Positions 1 to 8,043 of a DNA stretch of 26,597 bases are shown here, one piece after another. A model generated the notes under the pieces. That model saw only the letters and a list, made by a program, of their open reading frames with translations, made no database searches and was not told the DNA's origin. Source of the DNA: Bacteroidetes bacterium UBA2322. GTDB taxonomy: Bacteria > Bacteroidota > Bacteroidia > Chitinophagales > UBA2359. The position numbers were made by a program, and so were the translations under genes. The stretch spans positions 1-26,597 of the forward strand of contig DDVC01000187.1 in assembly GCA_002345145.1 (NCBI GenBank), read 5' to 3'. How positions within the stretch are numbered: position 1 is the first letter of the stretch; each line of letters starts with the position of its first letter.

Positions 1-52
1 TCGGGCGTTCATTTTAATTCCACCTTCACGTTAAACAAGCGTCTTTATTGCC

Positions 53-925
53 ATGTTGAAAGAACACTTACAACTTCATTTTATTGTTTTATTGTTTGGC
101 TTTACCGCCATATTGGGTAAACTGATTAGTTTACCCGCTACTGAATTGGTGGGTTACAGAATGACGCTTGCTGCCATAGGTATGGTAGCTGTTAATAGTA
201 TTTTGGGGCTTGGCTGGAAAGCGCCGGGTAAAGCCATAGCGCAAATGGTGGGCGTGGGCGCTTTGGTAGCGCTGCATTGGATTACCTTTTTTGCGGCTAT
301 TAAGGTGAGTAATGTGGCGGTTACCTTGGGCTGTTTTGCCAGTGTAACGTTGTTTACCGCACTTTTAGAGCCCTTAGTAGAAAAACGCCGTATTTACCTG
401 CCCGAAGTGCTGATAGGGGTGGTAATTATATTGGGTTTGTATATTATGAGCCGGTTTGCACTGGTTTATATACAAGGCATTGTGTTAGCCTTAATTTCGG
501 CATTTTTGGCTGCTTTGTTTGGGGTTTTAAATAAACAACTTACGGGTAAATACCATTTTGTGCTTATTTCTATGTACGAAATGACATCGGGAGCCATAAT
601 TGTAGCGCTGTATTTGTTGTTGGCAGAAAACGGATTTACCTACTCGCCCCTTAGTTTACCTACTGCCGATTGGGTTTGGCTGTTGCTCTTGGCTTGGGTT
701 TGTACTACTTATGCTTTTGTGGGCATTATGTATTTGCTCCGTCATTTATCGGCTTATACGGTGGCTTTGGCTATTAACCTTGAACCGGTGTATGGCATTT
801 TATTTGCTTACTTGCTGTTTGGCGAATCGGAACGAATGAATACCGGTTTTTATGCCGGCGCTTTGGTTATTATAGCGGCAATTATAGTATATCCGGTATT
901 GATACGCAGCAGTATTAGGCGCTAA
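53..925 (+). CDS. EamA-family (DMT superfamily) membrane transporter
   Basis: A 290-residue, almost wholly hydrophobic protein with about ten predicted membrane helices, matching the usual length and two-repeat layout of drug/metabolite transporters of the EamA type. The opening (HFIVLLFGFTAILGKLI) resembles the N-terminus of Bacteroidota EamA proteins, and the second half repeats the fold around residues 150-285, including an NLEPVYGILFAYLLFGE stretch typical of the last EamA helices. It sits in the inner membrane and probably exports a small metabolite; the substrate cannot be told. The ATG at 53 is the first good start after the window edge. It ends 6 bases before the convergent cytochrome gene, so the two share essentially no terminator space. 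Family call firm, substrate unknown. Confidence 0.88.
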   Translation: MLKEHLQLHFIVLLFGFTAILGKLISLPATELVGYRMTLAAIGMVAVNSILGLGWKAPGKAIAQMVGVGALVALHWITFFAAIKVSNVAVTLGCFASVTLFTALLEPLVEKRRIYLPEVLIGVVIILGLYIMSRFALVYIQGIVLALISAFLAALFGVLNKQLTGKYHFVLISMYEMTSGAIIVALYLLLAENGFTYSPLSLPTADWVWLLLLAWVCTTYAFVGIMYLLRHLSAYTVALAINLEPVYGILFAYLLFGESERMNTGFYAGALVIIAAIIVYPVLIRSSIRR

Positions 926-931
926 CAATTT

Positions 932-2866
932 TTACTGTTTAACCAATTGTTTCCAAAGCGTTTGGGCAGTTTGGTTTTGGGGGTTTATTAGCAGCAATCG
1001 GGCAAGCGTTTTTTTGGCTTCGGCGGTATTGAGTTGCAACAAATGCAGGGCGGCCAAATTGAGCATGGCTTGTTCGCCCATTGGGTTAAGGGCAAGGGCT
1101 TTAAGGTAGAGTTGTTGGGCAAGGGTAAAATTACCCAGATTACTCTCGGCAAAGCCTAAGTTTGAGTAAGCCAAAGCATAATTTGGGTGGTTTTTAATCA
1201 GTTGTTCCAGCGTTGTTTTAGCCTCTGCAAACTGCTGTTGTTGCATATAACAAATACTTAGTTTAAGGGCAAAATCGGGCATTAGCGGCAGCAAAGTAAC
1301 AGCTTTTGCTAAAAAGGGCGTTGCCAAATCGGGTTTATTGGTTTGCATAAAAGCTTCGCCGGTTCGGTAAGCCGTCCAGGGGTCGGTTATAGCTTGTGGG
1401 TTTAGTTTAGCTGCAAGTTGGGTAATTTGGGTATAATTTTGTTGCAGGTAATAAGCATGAATATAGGCATCTTGGGTTTTTGAGGCGGGTTGGGTACTAA
1501 CCGATAGGAGGGCTAAGGCAGAGTCTAAAAAAGCCGGCGAAGCAGTATAACTTTCAAAATAATGCAAATAAGCTTTTGCCTTAGTATGGGCGCCGGGATT
1601 ACCACCGGTAGCCGCTATGAGTCCAATAAAATTTTCCACTTTTTGTCTGTCAGACTCGTTAATGGGTTTGCGAATGTAGTGGTCATGTATGGTAACGTGC
1701 GGAATATCAATACTGCCCGATACTTGCATATGGCAGCCCGAACAATTGTTTTGGTTTTTGGCGGTTCGTTGTGGTAAAGGCAGGGTACAATCGGGCTGAT
1801 TTTGTTTTGGATTGTGGCAATTTATACAGGCATTGTTAAAAGTTTGGAGCGGCGTTTCTTTTACGCTTACATGTGGGTTATGGCAACTAAGGCAGGTCAT
1901 ATTACTTTTTTGGTAACAAGCGCTTTTGGTTAGCCTATGAGCCTGCGAAGCCATAATAAATTTAGTTTGGTTGCCGTCAAATTCGGGCAAAAAGATGTCC
2001 ATTACCTCCGTAAGCGGCATACCGGGTTTAAAATCGGGAAAATCTTTACCCTCCTTCAGCACACTTATCCCCTGCAAATGACAACGTTGGCAAACGTTCA
2101 TTTGCAACTCGCGGGTGGGCAGTTTTCGCGGATTTACAATGGTATAATCTATTTGGGTGGCGGTATCTACCATTAAGCCGCGCATTTTTTCATGCACATG
2201 CACTTCGCCCGGTCCATGACACCGCTCACAAGAAATGCCCAATGGAACCTGATGAAATTTATTTTCCGATTGTAAGTCAAAATCGGGCAGGGCATTGTGG
2301 CAACTCATACACTCTAACCCGATAATTCGGTTAAATCGGGAACTAAATCCGCCTTCAAAACCCGGCGCTAAATCCCAAATACCCTTTTGGGTATAAAAGG
2401 TTATGGGCGCTTGATACAAATGCCCGTTATCGTCTATAATATGCGAGTTAGTGTGTTGCCCAGAGCCAATAATGTACCGGATATATTGTTCGGTTTTAAA
2501 CAAAGTATCTTTACCCAGCAACCTATATTCTGCAATAAACAAAGAATCTTGCCGCCAAAACGGGTAATAGTGCAGGTTATTTATGCTATCATAAACGGCT
2601 ATATGTTTACCAAATTGAGCAGCGCTTTTAGCCTGTGTAGCAAAATGAAAAGACTGCCCCATGCCGGTACGCATAAAGGAGTCGTAAATGTTTTGATGAC
2701 AAGTTTTGCAAGTTTCTGCGCCTACATATTTAACCGTATCGTGCAGATTTTTATAAGGTAGCGTGGCGCTGTTTTGATTTAGCTGCTTATCGGCATGGCA
2801 GTAAATGAGCAGTGTGCCAACCAATGGCAGCAGGTAAACCAATAACCATTTGGTGGTTAAGCGCAT
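932..2866 (-). CDS. Heptaheme c-type cytochrome with C-terminal TPR repeats
   Basis: The 644-residue protein starts with a hydrophobic export segment (residues 7-22) and carries seven CXXCH heme-attachment motifs, starting at residues 53, 186, 213, 259, 325, 347 and 375. A cytochrome c554-like multiheme domain therefore fills roughly residues 45-400. From about residue 420 to the end it is alpha-helical with TPR-like repeats; the clearest are around residues 535-640 (AYSNLGFAESNLGNFTLAQQ). The domain combination is known among periplasmic multiheme cytochromes of several environmental phyla. The expected role is electron transfer outside the cytoplasm, with the TPRs docking a partner. No terminal oxidase or reductase partner is nearby, so donor and acceptor are unknown. 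No clear promoter was seen in the 75 bases upstream; co-transcription with the rhodanese gene is possible. Confidence 0.9.
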   Translation of the reverse strand: MRLTTKWLLVYLLPLVGTLLIYCHADKQLNQNSATLPYKNLHDTVKYVGAETCKTCHQNIYDSFMRTGMGQSFHFATQAKSAAQFGKHIAVYDSINNLHYYPFWRQDSLFIAEYRLLGKDTLFKTEQYIRYIIGSGQHTNSHIIDDNGHLYQAPITFYTQKGIWDLAPGFEGGFSSRFNRIIGLECMSCHNALPDFDLQSENKFHQVPLGISCERCHGPGEVHVHEKMRGLMVDTATQIDYTIVNPRKLPTRELQMNVCQRCHLQGISVLKEGKDFPDFKPGMPLTEVMDIFLPEFDGNQTKFIMASQAHRLTKSACYQKSNMTCLSCHNPHVSVKETPLQTFNNACINCHNPKQNQPDCTLPLPQRTAKNQNNCSGCHMQVSGSIDIPHVTIHDHYIRKPINESDRQKVENFIGLIAATGGNPGAHTKAKAYLHYFESYTASPAFLDSALALLSVSTQPASKTQDAYIHAYYLQQNYTQITQLAAKLNPQAITDPWTAYRTGEAFMQTNKPDLATPFLAKAVTLLPLMPDFALKLSICYMQQQQFAEAKTTLEQLIKNHPNYALAYSNLGFAESNLGNFTLAQQLYLKALALNPMGEQAMLNLAALHLLQLNTAEAKKTLARLLLINPQNQTAQTLWKQLVKQ

Positions 2867-2920
2867 GAAAATAAAGGGTGCTTTACAGATTTTAAAAAAT
2901 GGAGTAAGTTTATTTTAATC

Positions 2921-2947
2921 GGGTAAAAACAGTATTTGCTGTTACCC
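2921..2947 (-). terminator. Weak hairpin at the end of the rhodanese gene
   Basis: On the minus strand GGGTAACAG and CTGTTTTTACCC can pair (GGGTAA with TTACCC and CAG with CTG) with a three-base bulge and a six-base loop. The hairpin contains the rhodanese stop codon. No uridine tract follows directly, so this may be only a weak terminator or an mRNA 3' stabiliser between this gene and the cytochrome gene. Confidence 0.3.
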
Positions 2948-3250
2948 TTTTACAAACTTATCCTGCCATTCCAGCATACCACCCAGCAGGTTTCGGGGCT
3001 TGGTAAAACCTTGCGCCAGCATAATTTCTTTTGCTGTATGGCTTCTTTTACCTGAGCGGCAGTGCAAAATAATTTCGGTATCCTTGTAATCTTCCAAATC
3101 ATCGAGGTGCAGGGCAAAACTACCCAGCGGAATAAGCCTTGCGCCAATGTTAAAATCGGCATACTCATAGGGCTCACGAACGTCAATAATGAGCAAATCT
3201 TCGCCGGCATCAAGGCGTTTTTTCAGTTCTTCAACGGTAATGTCTTGCAT
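2942..3250 (-). CDS. Single-domain rhodanese-like sulfurtransferase
   Basis: A 102-residue, one-domain rhodanese of GlpE/PspE size. The N-terminal part holds the conserved IIDVREPYEY segment (residues 21-30). The active-site loop is CRSGKRS starting at Cys64, the residue that would carry the persulfide. There is no signal peptide, so it should be cytoplasmic, unlike periplasmic PspE. The substrate or acceptor (thiosulfate, a thioredoxin, or a sulfur carrier) cannot be told. It lies between the multiheme cytochrome and a small exported Cys/His protein, all on the same strand with short gaps, and could be co-transcribed with the cytochrome. Family call very secure, physiological role open. Confidence 0.92.
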   Translation of the reverse strand: MQDITVEELKKRLDAGEDLLIIDVREPYEYADFNIGARLIPLGSFALHLDDLEDYKDTEIILHCRSGKRSHTAKEIMLAQGFTKPRNLLGGMLEWQDKFVKG

Positions 3251-3310
3251 GGTGTGTGTAGTAGTTGGTTACAGATGTGGTAAAAACACTAAAAGTGCAA
3301 ATTGGTTTGG

Positions 3311-3577
3311 TTAGTAACAATAACCACAAGGTTTGTACCCCTTACGAATGGCTTCGCTTACCAATACAGTAGCTACATTATGGTTGCAACGTTTAAGCCC
3401 CGCACAATGATAGCGGTGGTAGGCGTAGGCTTTGGGGCTCATGCAAATCATTACCGGCGATGATTTTGGCAACAATAACTCATTTTCCGATAAACCACCC
3501 CCCGCACTATTATTGCCCAAAAAAGCAAACATAGGTAAAGCGGCAACACATAAATAAAGTAAAAAGCGTAAAATCAT
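3311..3577 (-). CDS. Small exported Cys/His-rich protein (putative metal-binding)
   Basis: The open frame reaches 3637, but I prefer the ATG at 3577. It gives an 88-residue protein opening directly with a signal-peptide-like segment (ILRFLLYLCVAALPMFAF); the longer form would prepend 20 residues. The mature part is only about 65 residues. It ends in a compact Cys/His motif: Cys45, His54, Cys58, Cys64, Cys84 and Cys87 in the pattern C...YHRYHCAGLKRC...KPCGYC. I have a recollection of similar C-terminal motifs (YH..C.GL..C ... PC..CY) in Bacteroidota hypothetical proteins, and the spacing suggests a zinc or other metal site. No enzymatic residues are evident. Function unknown; exported, possibly metal-binding. 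Confidence 0.65.
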   Translation of the reverse strand: MILRFLLYLCVAALPMFAFLGNNSAGGGLSENELLLPKSSPVMICMSPKAYAYHRYHCAGLKRCNHNVATVLVSEAIRKGYKPCGYCY

Positions 3578-3646
3578 AAAAACACAGCCAAGGGGTTTAT
3601 GGATAGTATAATCGGCAACAAACAAAATAAGAGGCAAAACATAGCG

Positions 3647-4207
3647 CTACCCATACCTCTCCTTCCATTCCGCCTGCAAGATACTGTAAACTTTTAAATC
3701 CACAAAACAGCCGTTGAGCCATTCCGATTGCCGCTCAATACCTTCAAGGGTAAAATGCAGTTTTTGGGGAATGGCGCAGCTTTGGTGGTTTTCTGTTGCG
3801 CATTTAATTACCACCCTGTTAAAATCAAAAAACCCAAACGCCGTATCTAACAGTCCTTTACAAGCACGGGTCATAATGCCTAAGCCGGTAAATCTGTGCC
3901 CCAGCCAGTACCCTATGTTAGTTTTTCGGCTGTTGGCATCAATGCTATGAAGGTCAATAATGCCGGCAATAGTATTGGCATACCAAATAACATAAACAGC
4001 CTGCTCACCCCAGTTTTTTTTAGCCAGTACGCCTCGTATAAACTGACGAGTGTGGTTTAAATGCGTATTGTACTCTACCCAAGGCAACCAACGGCTCAAA
4101 TGCTGCCGGCTTTGCTCTACCAACTCAAAAATGCCATGAGCATTTGCCTCCTCTATGGGTTTGAGCATAATTTCCGTATCTACATAAATACCGGTGTAGT
4201 AATTCAT
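3647..4207 (-). CDS. GNAT-family N-acetyltransferase (RimJ/RimL type)
   Basis: A 186-residue protein with the layout of RimJ/RimL-like acetyltransferases: an N-terminal EANAHGIFELVEQSR...LSRWLPW segment, a central IGYWLGHRFTGLGIMTRACKGLLDTAF region for acetyl-CoA binding (about residues 97-123), and a C-terminal N-x-x-S...IPQKL...LEG region. The likely reaction is transfer of acetyl from acetyl-CoA to an N-terminal amine of a ribosomal or other protein, or to a small amine. Two usually conserved positions differ: the Arg in N.aSr.ip..lGF is Cys and the Gly is His (NHQSCAIPQKLHF), and the pyrophosphate loop reads TGLGIMT instead of the more usual GKGIMT. It may thus be a diverged member. Divergent to the gene at 4327. 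Confidence 0.85.
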   Translation of the reverse strand: MNYYTGIYVDTEIMLKPIEEANAHGIFELVEQSRQHLSRWLPWVEYNTHLNHTRQFIRGVLAKKNWGEQAVYVIWYANTIAGIIDLHSIDANSRKTNIGYWLGHRFTGLGIMTRACKGLLDTAFGFFDFNRVVIKCATENHQSCAIPQKLHFTLEGIERQSEWLNGCFVDLKVYSILQAEWKERYG

Positions 4208-4231
4208 GGCTGTAATTGTGGTAAAAAATAG

Positions 4232-4239
4232 TACATTTG
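4232..4239 (+). promoter_or_regulatory. Possible -7 element (TACATTTG) for the 4327 gene
   Basis: TACATTTG is an exact match to the Bacteroidota -7 form TAnnTTTG, 87 bases before the ATG at 4327. The best upstream TTG (4216-4218) is only 13 bases away, too close for a good -33 element, so this is a weak call. Confidence 0.28.
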
Positions 4240-4326
4240 CAAAACAAAACCCTTACCAATCAATATCCTAAACAAGCGGCAAGTGGTTAGTTTTTCCAAT
4301 ATGCTTATACAAAAATACACCCAAAT

Positions 4327-4872
4327 ATGTTTGCCAAGCCATCAAATAAACCTAATAACCCCGCTATTTCAAACCTCTTATGGCTTACCGTGCCCTTTTA
4401 CCTTCTTTTAACAACTGCCTGCACTTGCCCCAAAACCAACACCGGAATGGAAATAAAAGCCCTGCCAAAACTAACTGTTTATACCGATGTTCTTAAAAAC
4501 AACATAGAACTAAGTTACAATTCTGCCGATAGCATACTTACCTCCGCAGCTAAGGCATCAAACTTACTACCTGTTATGATTGGGGTTTTGGGTATAAACT
4601 TTAACCTCAGCCCCGTTTCAAGCGTTCTCAAAATGAACGGTTGGGACGTGCCGCTAACACCTATTCGTATGATGGAAGCCCGAAGCCCCTACCCTATTCA
4701 AATACAACCCGATGAAGTAGGTAAATTAGCTTTGGTACAAGGTCATTTTGACGGTTCAACTATTTACCAAGCTACCATCCTTGCCGTTTTTCCCGATGAA
4801 CCAATTGCTCTACTCTACCAACTTTTGCACCAACACCAAACCGATGTTTCGCCTTTATTGCAAAAAAGGTAA
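4327..4872 (+). CDS. Hypothetical exported protein, possible lipoprotein
   Basis: I do not recognise this 181-residue protein. Its N-terminus has a basic/polar lead, a hydrophobic stretch (residues 16-29) and then TTAC at residues 29-32, so Cys32 could be a lipid-modified cysteine, although Thr at -3 makes the lipobox imperfect. The rest is a small soluble domain with no cysteine cluster and no familiar catalytic motif. It is followed after 28 bases by the BT_3928-like membrane protein on the same strand, which makes co-transcription likely and suggests a shared envelope role. The ATG at 4327 is preceded by an A-rich stretch, as usual in this phylum. Function unknown. Confidence 0.65.
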   Translation: MFAKPSNKPNNPAISNLLWLTVPFYLLLTTACTCPKTNTGMEIKALPKLTVYTDVLKNNIELSYNSADSILTSAAKASNLLPVMIGVLGINFNLSPVSSVLKMNGWDVPLTPIRMMEARSPYPIQIQPDEVGKLALVQGHFDGSTIYQATILAVFPDEPIALLYQLLHQHQTDVSPLLQKR

Positions 4873-4900
4873 ATTTCAATTACCCTACTCCCCTCGCCCT

Positions 4901-6070
4901 ATGTCTTTGCTACTCCACCTTTGTCGTTACCTTTTGGGGGCAGCCTTGTGTATATTTGGCTTGCTCAGAGGCATTGATTCGGGAGGATTTTCCTACAAAA
5001 TATCCGAATACATAAAACTATTTAATCCCGATGACTTTGAAATCCTATCCGCACCCATAGGCATTTTATTTGCCACAGCTGCCTTTACTGCCGGAGTAGG
5101 ATTACTAAGCGGCGCTTTACTTCGCAATGCTACCCGTGTGGCATTGGCGGTAGTTTTTTGCAGTTGGGCAGTAGCTTTCCTCTCATGGAAATATCAGGTA
5201 GTGTATGATTGCATTTGTTTTGGCGACATATTATCGCTAAATCATGCCCAAGGTAATTTGGCAATAAGGTCAATTGCCTTGCTTTTGGCTATTGCCACCT
5301 GGTATTTACACAAACTTAAACTTCAATCTGATTTTGACAACGACCAAATAGCGCCCGATAACCAAAGTGCAGCCTTCATTATTTGGAGTGGTATAACCTG
5401 TGTGGCGCTAAGTGTATATGGAAGTTTAAATTTACCCCTGTATGATTTCAGACCCTACCACACCGGATTTAATATCCTCCAAAACATGCTCCCGCCCGAA
5501 AATGCACCCGAGTTTGAGTATGAAACCATTCTTTACTACAAAAACAAACAATCGGGCAACGTACAAGCCTTTACCGACCAAAATTTCCCCTGGCAAGAAA
5601 AAGCAAACTGGGAGTACCAGCATCGGGAAACCAAATTGGTGAAAATGGGTTATGTGCCGGTTGTTACCGATTTTTCCATCAAAACCGAAGACAAAATCGA
5701 TATTACCCTATCTGTATTATCTGATACCGCCTTTAACTTCCTCCTTATTTCCGGCGATATTAGCCGTTCTAACCTTGCTGCCCAACCCAAAATAAACAGG
5801 TTGTACGAATTTTGCAAGGCAAACGGTTATCATTTCCGATGCCTAACTGCCTCAACACCCAAACAAATTGCCAAGTTTAAAATCATCAGCGGCGCTAATT
5901 ATGAGTTCTGCACCACCGATGCCACCGTGCTAAAAACCATGATAACCTCCAATCCGGGCTTAATACTGCTCAAAAATGGGGTTATACTAAAAAAATGGCA
6001 TCACAACAACATTCCGGATATTGTTACCCTCCAAAAAACCTACACGTTAGCCAAACAACCGGCAAGTTAA
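4901..6070 (+). CDS. BT_3928-like DoxX/MauE-type membrane protein with thioredoxin-like tail
   Basis: The open frame starts at 4748 inside the preceding gene, but the ATG at 4901 gives a 389-residue protein that begins with the expected first membrane helix (LLHLCRYLLGAALCIFG). Four membrane segments lie in residues 1-150. A fifth lies near residues 165-185, followed by a long soluble domain predicted outside the cytoplasm. The loop after helix three holds DCICFGD (Cys104 and Cys106), matching the C-x-CFG motif of MauE-like redox-associated membrane proteins. The C-terminal domain ends in a segment (NPGLILLKNGVILKKW) resembling a thioredoxin-fold edge strand, but no CXXC is seen there. This matches the Bacteroidota BT_3928 family. 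The function is not established; redox or disulfide chemistry in the envelope is inferred. Confidence 0.8.
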   Translation: MSLLLHLCRYLLGAALCIFGLLRGIDSGGFSYKISEYIKLFNPDDFEILSAPIGILFATAAFTAGVGLLSGALLRNATRVALAVVFCSWAVAFLSWKYQVVYDCICFGDILSLNHAQGNLAIRSIALLLAIATWYLHKLKLQSDFDNDQIAPDNQSAAFIIWSGITCVALSVYGSLNLPLYDFRPYHTGFNILQNMLPPENAPEFEYETILYYKNKQSGNVQAFTDQNFPWQEKANWEYQHRETKLVKMGYVPVVTDFSIKTEDKIDITLSVLSDTAFNFLLISGDISRSNLAAQPKINRLYEFCKANGYHFRCLTASTPKQIAKFKIISGANYEFCTTDATVLKTMITSNPGLILLKNGVILKKWHHNNIPDIVTLQKTYTLAKQPAS

Positions 6071-6229
6071 TACGCAAAAAAACGGGTTTAGCCCCCCTAA
6101 AACGTTACATCAATGGTATAACTGCCCTATAACACCGTTACCCAAGCCAAATAACCGCCCGATTTTTTGTGTGTGGTATTTTAGGAAGGGGTCTTGGCTC
6201 TTGTGTTTGGTGTAACTTATTTATTTGGG

Positions 6230-6844
6230 TTACAGCATTTCTGCTTCTACACTTTCTACGGAAGGCACCATGCGTTTTAGCAAACCCTCAATGCCGGCTT
6301 TAAGTGTTATGGTAGAAGATGGGCAACCACTGCATGAGCCCTGCATACCTAAAGTAAGCACGCCATTGTTAAACGACCTGAACACAATAGCGCCGCCGTC
6401 CATTTCTACTGCGGGCTGCACATATTTGGTGAGCAGTTCCTTAATTTTGGCTACAATTTCGCTATCGTTAGCGCTTACCTCATTAGGGTTGGCATCGGGG
6501 TTAGCGGCAACCATTGCTTTAAGCGCATCGGTATTTACCACTTGTTTACCCTCCGAAACATAATTGCGGATAAACTCACGCAGTTGTGGGGCAATTTCAA
6601 ACCAATCAGATTCTTCTCCGGCTTTGGTAATGGTTACAAAATTGTTCATTATAAATACGCCGCTCACATAGTCAAAGGCAGTAAACAAAGCCTCAGCAAG
6701 GGGCGATATGTCTTTTGCCGCTTCGGGCTTAGGAAAATCTACGCTGTTTTGAGGTAGCAGCATTTGGTTTACCACAAATTTCATGGTTGCCGGATTAGGC
6801 GTGGCTTCGGTATAAATGCTGACAATTTTATTGGTTGTTTCCAT
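6230..6844 (-). CDS. Nfu-type iron-sulfur cluster carrier (NfuN + NifU C-terminal domain)
   Basis: A 204-residue protein with two recognisable domains. Residues 8-95 match the Nfu N-terminal domain, with the signature TEATPNPATMKFV. Residues 128-204 form the NifU C-terminal-like scaffold domain with CSGC at Cys171 and Cys174, the pair that bridges a 4Fe-4S cluster between two subunits. The protein should accept a cluster from the assembly machinery in the cytoplasm and hand it to client enzymes. Relevant clients in this window may include a Crp/Fnr protein with N-terminal cysteines. It is monocistronic, converging on the BT_3928-like gene, and has one of the best promoters of the window at 6912-6941. 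Domain order and length are standard. Confidence 0.94.
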   Translation of the reverse strand: METTNKIVSIYTEATPNPATMKFVVNQMLLPQNSVDFPKPEAAKDISPLAEALFTAFDYVSGVFIMNNFVTITKAGEESDWFEIAPQLREFIRNYVSEGKQVVNTDALKAMVAANPDANPNEVSANDSEIVAKIKELLTKYVQPAVEMDGGAIVFRSFNNGVLTLGMQGSCSGCPSSTITLKAGIEGLLKRMVPSVESVEAEML

Positions 6845-6911
6845 AAATGCAAAAAGTTCAGGTGTTAAAGGTGAGTGTATAAGGCGCCCAAGTCATTTAT
6901 TTAGGGGCACA

Positions 6912-6941
6912 CAAAATTAAGACTAAATCTAAATAGCCAAA
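6912..6941 (-). promoter_or_regulatory. Promoter of the Nfu gene
   Basis: Read on the minus strand: TTTG (6941-6938), 18 bases, then TAATTTTG (6919-6912). Both elements match the Bacteroidota consensus TTTG/TAnnTTTG exactly with a normal spacer. The predicted start of transcription near 6908 leaves a leader of about 64 bases before the ATG at 6844. Confidence 0.65.
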
Positions 6942-6993
6942 CAGTACAGGGCAAATTTAAGTTCGCTTTTTTAGAGCATTTTGTTGTTAAAGG

Positions 6994-8043
6994 CTAAGGT
7001 TGTTCGGGCTGTTGCGCAGCGTGTTCGGGAATAATACCGTGCAGGTTTTGCCCCGAAAAGGTATGCGGAAACTGCTCCACCCCCGGAAAACCCAATTTTA
7101 TATCTCTGCCATTATGCGGAATGTAGGCAGTGCCAAAAATATAATCCCACAAACTCAGGCTAATGCCAAAGTTTATGCCATACTGCTTGTCTTGTGGCAA
7201 GTGGTAAGCATGGTGCCAAATGTGCATTTCGGGGCTGTTAAAAATGCGCTTCATAAACCTGCCCAGCACAAAAGCGCCAACCAATGCTGCTGCAACTATC
7301 ACCACTAATTGTTGCCACCAAGCAGCGCCGGCGGGCAAAACGTTTAGGTCAAAAGCGCGTAGGGCAATAGCCAAACCTACCAGCAAACCCACTACTGCAC
7401 CGGTAACGCTGCCGCTTACGCTAAAATTAGAGTGGTTATAGTGCCCAATGGCAAGGGTAAAAATGTGAATAACAAAAAAATCGTTTAACCCTATGCCGAT
7501 AAGCGCCAGCGGAATGTATTCAATTGTCCGATAAACCACATTTTCCATCCAATGGTAACGCAGGTGGGCTGCAAACCCCATTTGCTCTACGGAGTGGTGT
7601 ACCTTGTGGTATTCCCATAGCCGGTTTGAGCGGTGCAGCAACCTATGTATCCACCATTGTACAAAATCGCGCACTACAAAACCCAATAGTAAATGTGCCC
7701 AAACAGGCATAGCTTTTATATTGAGCGCAACCAAGTTGGTTATACCTACCATGCCCAACAAATCGGTAAACAGGTTTACCACCACATCAGACATTGCGTT
7801 GTAAATAACCAACGAAAACAAAAAAAAATTGAAAAACATGTAGAAGAAATCGAGCCAAAAATCTTTTCTGAATTTTGGCTGCTCTTTTCGCCAGGGTTTT
7901 ACCCACTCCAAGGCAAAAAAGAACAAAGAAACCCCAATAAGCCAGTAAAAGTAGTTATGCCACCCGGGGTGGGTTATTTCGTTCCATAAATAATTGGCAT
8001 AACCGGTATAACCATTTATAAAAACTTGCAGGTAACGCTCCAT
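6994..8043 (-). CDS. Fatty acid hydroxylase / sterol desaturase family membrane enzyme
   Basis: The frame extends to 8157, but the ATG at 8043 gives a 349-residue protein and removes an atypical 38-residue lead. Several membrane helices surround the eight-histidine signature of the di-iron membrane hydroxylases: HRLLH at residues 133-137, HKVHH at 146-150, and HIWHHAYH in the C-terminal third, followed by SLSLWDYIFGTAY, the usual end of the family domain. Such enzymes use O2 and a di-iron centre to hydroxylate or desaturate lipid chains in the inner membrane. Related Bacteroidota proteins are variously annotated as sterol desaturases, but substrate specificity cannot be deduced here and sterols need not be involved. 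An unexplained hydrophobic insertion is present between the second and third histidine clusters (roughly residues 205-260). Confidence 0.88.
   Translation of the reverse strand: MERYLQVFINGYTGYANYLWNEITHPGWHNYFYWLIGVSLFFFALEWVKPWRKEQPKFRKDFWLDFFYMFFNFFLFSLVIYNAMSDVVVNLFTDLLGMVGITNLVALNIKAMPVWAHLLLGFVVRDFVQWWIHRLLHRSNRLWEYHKVHHSVEQMGFAAHLRYHWMENVVYRTIEYIPLALIGIGLNDFFVIHIFTLAIGHYNHSNFSVSGSVTGAVVGLLVGLAIALRAFDLNVLPAGAAWWQQLVVIVAAALVGAFVLGRFMKRIFNSPEMHIWHHAYHLPQDKQYGINFGISLSLWDYIFGTAYIPHNGRDIKLGFPGVEQFPHTFSGQNLHGIIPEHAAQQPEQP

Noticed and set aside
2387..2761. 124-residue open frame antisense to the multiheme cytochrome gene
   Set aside because: Shadow of the cytochrome frame; no domain and no promoter context.
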